64,000 nucleotides of DNA from Streptomyces sp. DT2A-34 (lineage in GTDB: Bacteria; Actinomycetota; Actinomycetes; Streptomycetales; Streptomycetaceae): the NCBI RefSeq assembly GCF_030499515.1, contig NZ_JASTWJ010000001.1, forward strand, positions 2,391,001 through 2,455,000, in the 5' to 3' direction. This document shows positions 58,089-64,000 of this stretch, piece after piece. A model generated the notes under the pieces. It saw nothing but the letters and a program-made list of their open reading frames with translations. It ran no database searches and was not told where the DNA came from. A program made the translations under genes and the position numbers. The first letter of the stretch is position 1, and every line of letters starts with the position of its first letter.

Positions 58089-60839
58089 ATGACCACCGGA
58101 CTGATCCCGGGGGGACCATCCCCGGACCGGCCGACGGGCGCGCACATGCCGCACCAGCGGCGCGACCCGGTGGGCCGCGGAGCCCTGCACGTCGACAACC
58201 GGACGAGGAGTTCTGTGATCACCGCGCGCGCGGCAGCAACCTTCGATCCCGTCGGGCGGTCAGTCGCGAGCGCCCGCTCCTTCGTCCGCGACACACTTCA
58301 GGGCTGGGGCTTCGCCGACATCGTGGACGACGCCGTGGTCCTCACCAGCGAGCTGGTGACGAACGCCGTCGTCCACGCGGGTACGTCCGCGGACGTTCTG
58401 TGTCTGCGCAGTGACGACGGCGTACGGATCGAGGTGGCCGACCGGTACCCGGAGCGCGAGATCCCCCTCCAGGGCTCGCCCGTCAACATGGGCAGCCCCG
58501 ACCGCGAGGGCGGCCGCGGCCTCCAGCTGTGCGCGGCCCTGGCCGCCTGCTGGGGCGTCGAGTACACGCCCACGCACAAGCAGGTCTGGTTCCAACTCGA
58601 CCTCCCCGAACGCCCGGTGGGCACCCGCGCGGCCGGCCCGTCGCTCCCCGCCGACCTCCTGCCCCTCGCCGACGGCCGCGTCCGCGTCGCGGTTGTCCAG
58701 ATCGACCGTACGGGCGCCATCTCGTCCTGGAACGAGGACGCGGAGGATCTCTTCGGCTATGCGGCCGAGCAGGTCACCGGCAAGCCGTTGACCGACCTCG
58801 CGGCCTGGCCGCACACGCCGGGCACCAGCACCGGCATCGCGGAGGCCCTCCAACTCTCCCGCTGGGAAGGCAGCTACGGCATAAGGGGCGCCAACGGCCG
58901 CGTCACACCGGTGTACGCCTCCCACCTCCGCGTCCGCGACACGGACGGCGAACCCTCCACGGTCTGCCTTCTGGTCCGGGACCACGAACGCGCCGTCCTG
59001 CAGACCCCGTCGCGCGTGCCGGCCTCCGACACGTCCACCACCTCCGAGGGCCAGAGCACCGACCCCTTCGAGGTGTTCATCGGCTCCCCCGCCCCGGACG
59101 ACCTCGACGGGCTCCTCCAGCGCACGGTGGAACGCGCCCGGGACATGCTCGACGGCGACTCCGCGTTCCTGCTCCTGGCGACCGACGACGAGACGGAACT
59201 GGAGGTCCGCGCCTCGACCGGCCTGCCCTCCGCCCGCCAGCGCTTCGCGCGCGTGCCCGTCGAAGCGGGTCCCGGCCGCTACGGCTCCGCCCGCATGCCG
59301 GCGGTCCACGAGGACCTCACCATGGTCCCCGGCGCCGTGCCACTGCTGAACGGCACCGGCATGCGCTCGGTCGTCACGGTGCCCCTGAAGGTCGAGGGCC
59401 GCCTCACCGGCTCGCTCGGCGTCGCCGCCGAGGCCCCGGCCAGATACTCCAACGAGGAGGCGCTGCGCCTGCAGTTCGCCGCCGACCGCATCGCGTTGGC
59501 CGTGGAGTCGGCCCGCCTGGGCGAACTGGAACGCCTGCGCCGAGGCTCACTCAGCTTCCTCGTCGAGGCCTCCGACCTGCTCGCCGGCACCCTGGACCGC
59601 GACCAGACCTTGGCCCTGATGGCCCAGATGACGGTGCCGACCCTGGCCACCTGGTGCGCGGTCTACACGATCGCCGACCAGGCCTCGGAGCCGTACCTGT
59701 CGTACGTCCTGCACGAGGACGAGGAGCTCATCGACGGCATTAAGTCGTTGCTGTCGAAGATCGCCCCACCGGACCCGGTGCCCACGCCTGGCGCCCGCGT
59801 CTGGTCGGCTCCCGCCCAGTCGGCCCACCAGGCGGCCCTGCGCACCTCCATGCGCAGCCTGGGCCTGGGCGAGCCGGTCGGCCGCATCAGCGCGGGCATC
59901 GGCCCCACCCTGGCCACGGCGTCCGCAGTGGGCGGCGAAACGGTCGTACTCCCGCTGGTGGCCCGCAACCGAGTCATCGGCATGCTGACCCTCGGCAAGC
60001 CGACCGACGAACACTTCCGCCAGGAAATCCTGGAACTGGCCGAGGACTTGAGCCGCCGAGCCGCCCTGGCCCTGGACAACGCCCGCCTCTACTCCGAGCG
60101 TACGGCCATCAGCCAGTCCCTCCAGCGCAGCCTCCTGCCGCCCGAGCTCCCCGAGATCGACGGCGTCGAGGTCGAGGTCATCTACCGCGCGGCCGGCGAG
60201 GGCAACGAGGTCGGCGGCGACTTCTACGACCTCTTCCCGATCAGCGACGGCGCCTACGGCTTCGCCATCGGCGACGTCTGCGGTACGGGCCCGAACGCCG
60301 CCGCGGTCACCGGCCTGGCCCGGCACGCCCTCCGGCTCCTCGCACGCGAGGGTCTCAGCGGCCCGGCGGTCCTGGAGCGCCTGAACTCCGCGATCCTCGA
60401 CGAGGGCGCTCGCAGCCGCTTCCTGACGCTCCTCTACGGCGAGTTGAGGCCACAGGAGGACGGCAGCGCGGAGCTGAAGGTGGTGTGCGCCGGCCACCCG
60501 CTCCCCCTCCGCCTGCGCCAGGACGGCACAGTCGAGCCGGCGGCCGAGCCCCAGCCACTCCTCGGCGTCATGGAGGACCTGGAACTCTACGAGCAGACGG
60601 TCACCCTTGACCCGGGCGACGTCCTCCTGTGCGTCACGGACGGCGTCACCGAACGCCGCGAAGGCAGCCGCATGCTGGGCGACGACGGCCTCACCGACGT
60701 CCTCACCACTTGCACCGGCCTGACGGCGGGCGCCGTGGCGGCCCGCATCATGCGCGCGGTCGAACGCTTCGCTTCGGACGCCCCGTCCGACGACATGGCG
60801 ATCCTGGCGATGCGCGTGCCGGGCATCCACAAGGACTGA
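58089..60839 (+). CDS. SpoIIE-type PP2C phosphatase with HATPase, PAS and GAF domains
   Basis: 916 residues from ATG at 58089 with GGAGGGG upstream. Order: RsbW-like ATPase (45-175; T-S-E-L-V-T-N-A-V-V-H, G-R-G-L-Q-L), PAS (~200-300), two GAF domains (~350-500 and ~520-690), and a SpoIIE phosphatase (~700-910) with G-G-D-F-Y-D, G-D-V-C-G-T-G, and the end D-D-M-A-I-L-A. Such proteins both bind and dephosphorylate anti-anti-sigma factors, freeing a sigma factor under stress. Divergent from the HAMP kinase, suggesting linked signalling. Confidence 0.93.
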   Translation: MTTGLIPGGPSPDRPTGAHMPHQRRDPVGRGALHVDNRTRSSVITARAAATFDPVGRSVASARSFVRDTLQGWGFADIVDDAVVLTSELVTNAVVHAGTSADVLCLRSDDGVRIEVADRYPEREIPLQGSPVNMGSPDREGGRGLQLCAALAACWGVEYTPTHKQVWFQLDLPERPVGTRAAGPSLPADLLPLADGRVRVAVVQIDRTGAISSWNEDAEDLFGYAAEQVTGKPLTDLAAWPHTPGTSTGIAEALQLSRWEGSYGIRGANGRVTPVYASHLRVRDTDGEPSTVCLLVRDHERAVLQTPSRVPASDTSTTSEGQSTDPFEVFIGSPAPDDLDGLLQRTVERARDMLDGDSAFLLLATDDETELEVRASTGLPSARQRFARVPVEAGPGRYGSARMPAVHEDLTMVPGAVPLLNGTGMRSVVTVPLKVEGRLTGSLGVAAEAPARYSNEEALRLQFAADRIALAVESARLGELERLRRGSLSFLVEASDLLAGTLDRDQTLALMAQMTVPTLATWCAVYTIADQASEPYLSYVLHEDEELIDGIKSLLSKIAPPDPVPTPGARVWSAPAQSAHQAALRTSMRSLGLGEPVGRISAGIGPTLATASAVGGETVVLPLVARNRVIGMLTLGKPTDEHFRQEILELAEDLSRRAALALDNARLYSERTAISQSLQRSLLPPELPEIDGVEVEVIYRAAGEGNEVGGDFYDLFPISDGAYGFAIGDVCGTGPNAAAVTGLARHALRLLAREGLSGPAVLERLNSAILDEGARSRFLTLLYGELRPQEDGSAELKVVCAGHPLPLRLRQDGTVEPAAEPQPLLGVMEDLELYEQTVTLDPGDVLLCVTDGVTERREGSRMLGDDGLTDVLTTCTGLTAGAVAARIMRAVERFASDAPSDDMAILAMRVPGIHKD

Positions 60840-60864
60840 CCCAAGGCACGCGGAGGGCATGAGA

Positions 60865-60892
60865 AAGGCCCCGCCCGAATGGGCGGGGCCTT
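60865..60892. terminator. rho-independent terminator
   Basis: AAGGCCCCGCCC (60865-60876) and GGGCGGGGCCTT (60881-60892) form a perfect 12-bp stem with loop GAAT. On the minus strand it follows the tRNA and is trailed by TTTCTC; on the plus strand it ends the phosphatase gene 26 bp after its stop. It can serve both. Confidence 0.85.
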
Positions 60893-60897
60893 CTGTC

Positions 60898-60973
60898 TGG
60901 AGCCCCCAAACGGAATCGAACCGTTGACCTTCTCCTTACCATGGAGACGCTCTGCCGACTGAGCTATAGGGGC
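60898..60973 (-). tRNA. tRNA-Thr(GGT)
   Basis: The minus strand folds as a standard cloverleaf: acceptor GCCCCTA/TGGGGGC, D-arm with AGCTCAGTCGGCAGAGC, anticodon stem TCTCC/GGAGA with loop ATGGTAA (anticodon GGT), and T-loop TTCGATT. CCA is encoded (60898-60900). It lies downstream of the rRNA operon and its terminator at 60865-60892. Confidence 0.95.
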
Positions 60974-61049
60974 CTGTCACCTTTTGCGAAGTTTCCCTCG
61001 CGGCAACGGAATAGATCATACCCCGAACACACCCGTGCTCCCAACCTCG

Positions 61050-61727
61050 TCAGAAAGCGGGTTGGAGGAGTCCTCCGAGCGCGTTGCAGGCCGACACGAT
61101 CCGGTGCATGTCCCGCTTCGTCAGAGAGGCGTCGACAGGCAGAGCCAACGTTTCATCAGCGGCCCGCTCGGTCTCCGGCAGCGACACACACCTGCGGAAC
61201 TCGGGCAGCCGATGCACGGGCGTCTTCACCGGCACACGGCAGTCAACTCCCCTGGCCCGCACGGCCCGAGCGAAGGCATCGCGATCCGGCCGCCCGTTCC
61301 CAGGCACCCGCACGACATATTGCTGGTAGGTGTGCCCGTCACCACCATCGGGCGTCTGCACACCCTTCAACTTCGCATCCAGATACGAGGCCCGCTGCCT
61401 GCGCTGAGCAATCTCGTCGTACGGCGCCTCGGACTCACCCTGCTCCAACACCAACAGCCCATGCCGCTGCCCGAGCTCGTGCAACCGCGCGATATCGGCC
61501 GACCGACCAAAGCGATGTACGGCGACGACGGCCGCCGTCCGCGGGGTGACGACCACCTCGACGGCCATGGCGTCCAGGCAGTACGTCACCGGATCTATGT
61601 CGGCGAACACCGGCAGCGCCCCGGCCAGAACCACAGCCTCGGCGACTTCGACGTTCCCGAAGGCCGGTACGACAACCTCGTCGCCGACTCCTATGCCGGC
61701 GGCCCTGAGCATTGCAGCAGTACCCAT
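61050..61727 (-). pseudogene. DegT/DnrJ/EryC1/StrS aminotransferase, truncated
   Basis: 225 residues, against ~370 for the family. It begins with G-T-A-A-M, the interior of the usual S-G-T-A-A-L motif, so the first ~45 residues are missing. V-V-P-A-F-G-N, D-I-D-P-V-T-Y-C-L-D and A-V-H-R-F-G match, but L-V-L-E-Q-G-E-S-E joins directly to a distal part. The segment with the PLP Lys (S-F-x-x-K) is deleted, so it cannot be an aminotransferase. The frame is long and open. It may be a decayed gene or have taken another role. Confidence 0.65.
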
Positions 61728-61773
61728 ATGGGCGATGGTGGTTGCGCTACGTGAACTTCAGGTGACGCACAAC

Positions 61774-61815
61774 AAAAAAGGGTTGGACCCGGAACCGAAG
61801 TTCCGGGTCCAACCC
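61774..61815 (-). terminator. terminator of the rRNA operon
   Basis: GGGTTGGACCCGGAAC (61780-61795) pairs with 61800-61815 around CGAA, a perfect 16-bp stem; six A at 61774-61779 give a T6 run after it on the minus strand. It is 10 bp beyond the 3' end of 5S rRNA. Confidence 0.95.
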
Positions 61816-61824
61816 GTCAAAATT

Positions 61825-61944
61825 TGTTCGGCGGCGTCCTACTCTCCCACAGGGTCCCCCCTGCAGTACCATCGGCGCTGTAAGGCTTAGCTTCCGGGTT
61901 CGGAATGTAACCGGGCGTTTCCCTCACGCTATAACCACCGAAAC
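61825..61944 (-). rRNA. rrf: 5S ribosomal RNA
   Basis: The minus strand begins GTTTCGGTGGTTATAGC and ends CGCCGCCGAAC, the actinomycete 5S form; the 120-base length fits and both ends pair as helix I. It follows 23S rRNA by about 70 bp. Confidence 0.95.
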
Positions 61945-62014
61945 ACTATGAAGTCAGACCGGAAAAAACACGGTCGTTGCCTCAGAACTAACACAGTGGA
62001 CGCGAGCAACTGAG

Positions 62015-64000
<1,986 letters not shown>

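Noticed and set aside
57848..58294. A 148-codon minus-strand gene before the SpoIIE-type gene
   Set aside because: Only the last ~23 codons resemble a protein (oxidoreductase end). The rest overlaps the 5' region of the phosphatase gene and has no support.

Overview
The window is high-GC actinobacterial chromosome, almost certainly Streptomyces. Supporting signs are strong GC bias at third codon positions, many GTG starts and GTGA/ATGA stop-start overlaps, a recA-recX pair, an upstream DUF3046 gene, a clgR-cinA-pgsA-rimO-rodZ-ftsK block, a 1.6-kb-residue Lhr helicase, and a 23S-5S rRNA operon end followed by tRNA-Thr(GGT). No species can be named from the sequence alone.

Layout. (1) 1-2067: end of an FAD monooxygenase gene, then a sulfur module: a very short Cys-rich leader peptide with a likely leaderless promoter and a large palindrome, cysteine dioxygenase, and a rhodanese. 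(2) 2342-6405: recX, recA (with a PafBC-type and a LexA-type damage promoter), an AI-2E-family permease and DUF3046, all on the minus strand. (3) 6378-35054: an inserted, mosaic, decaying genomic island flanked by a perfect 29-bp direct repeat that duplicates the first codons of the DUF3046 gene. It has integrase and excisionase remnants just inside its left end, an IS5-family element, and more than a dozen broken genes. (4) 35134-51148: core genes resume, with an alpha/alpha-toroid protein, Lhr, Nei-type glycosylase, an SDR, ClgR, CinA, PgsA, RimO, a RodZ-like protein and FtsK. (5) 51310-60839: signalling genes: a response regulator, an 1,824-residue hybrid histidine kinase with about twelve HAMP units, and a divergent SpoIIE-type phosphatase. 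(6) 60865-64000: terminator, tRNA-Thr, a truncated DegT-like gene, 5S rRNA and the 3' two thirds of 23S rRNA, all minus strand.

Intact genes inside the island are not random. There are two complete beta-carbonic anhydrase + SulP pairs in opposite orientation, a third carbonic anhydrase and the relic of a fourth, a TerC-like protein, a Tat-exported PhoX phosphatase with PHO-box-like repeats upstream, a two-component system encoded with a small secreted acidic GSDD-repeat protein, a second YrdC/Sua5 protein, an ECF-like sigma factor, a Ser/Thr kinase and a YceI protein. Relics include a metal ABC permease, a His-rich metal binder, an StrB-like amidinotransferase, a BenE transporter, a GNAT acetyltransferase, IstB and a STAND-like NTPase. 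The surviving genes suggest an inorganic-carbon, phosphate and metal-ion theme. That theme is inference; the flanking repeat and the concentration of broken genes between its two copies are directly visible.
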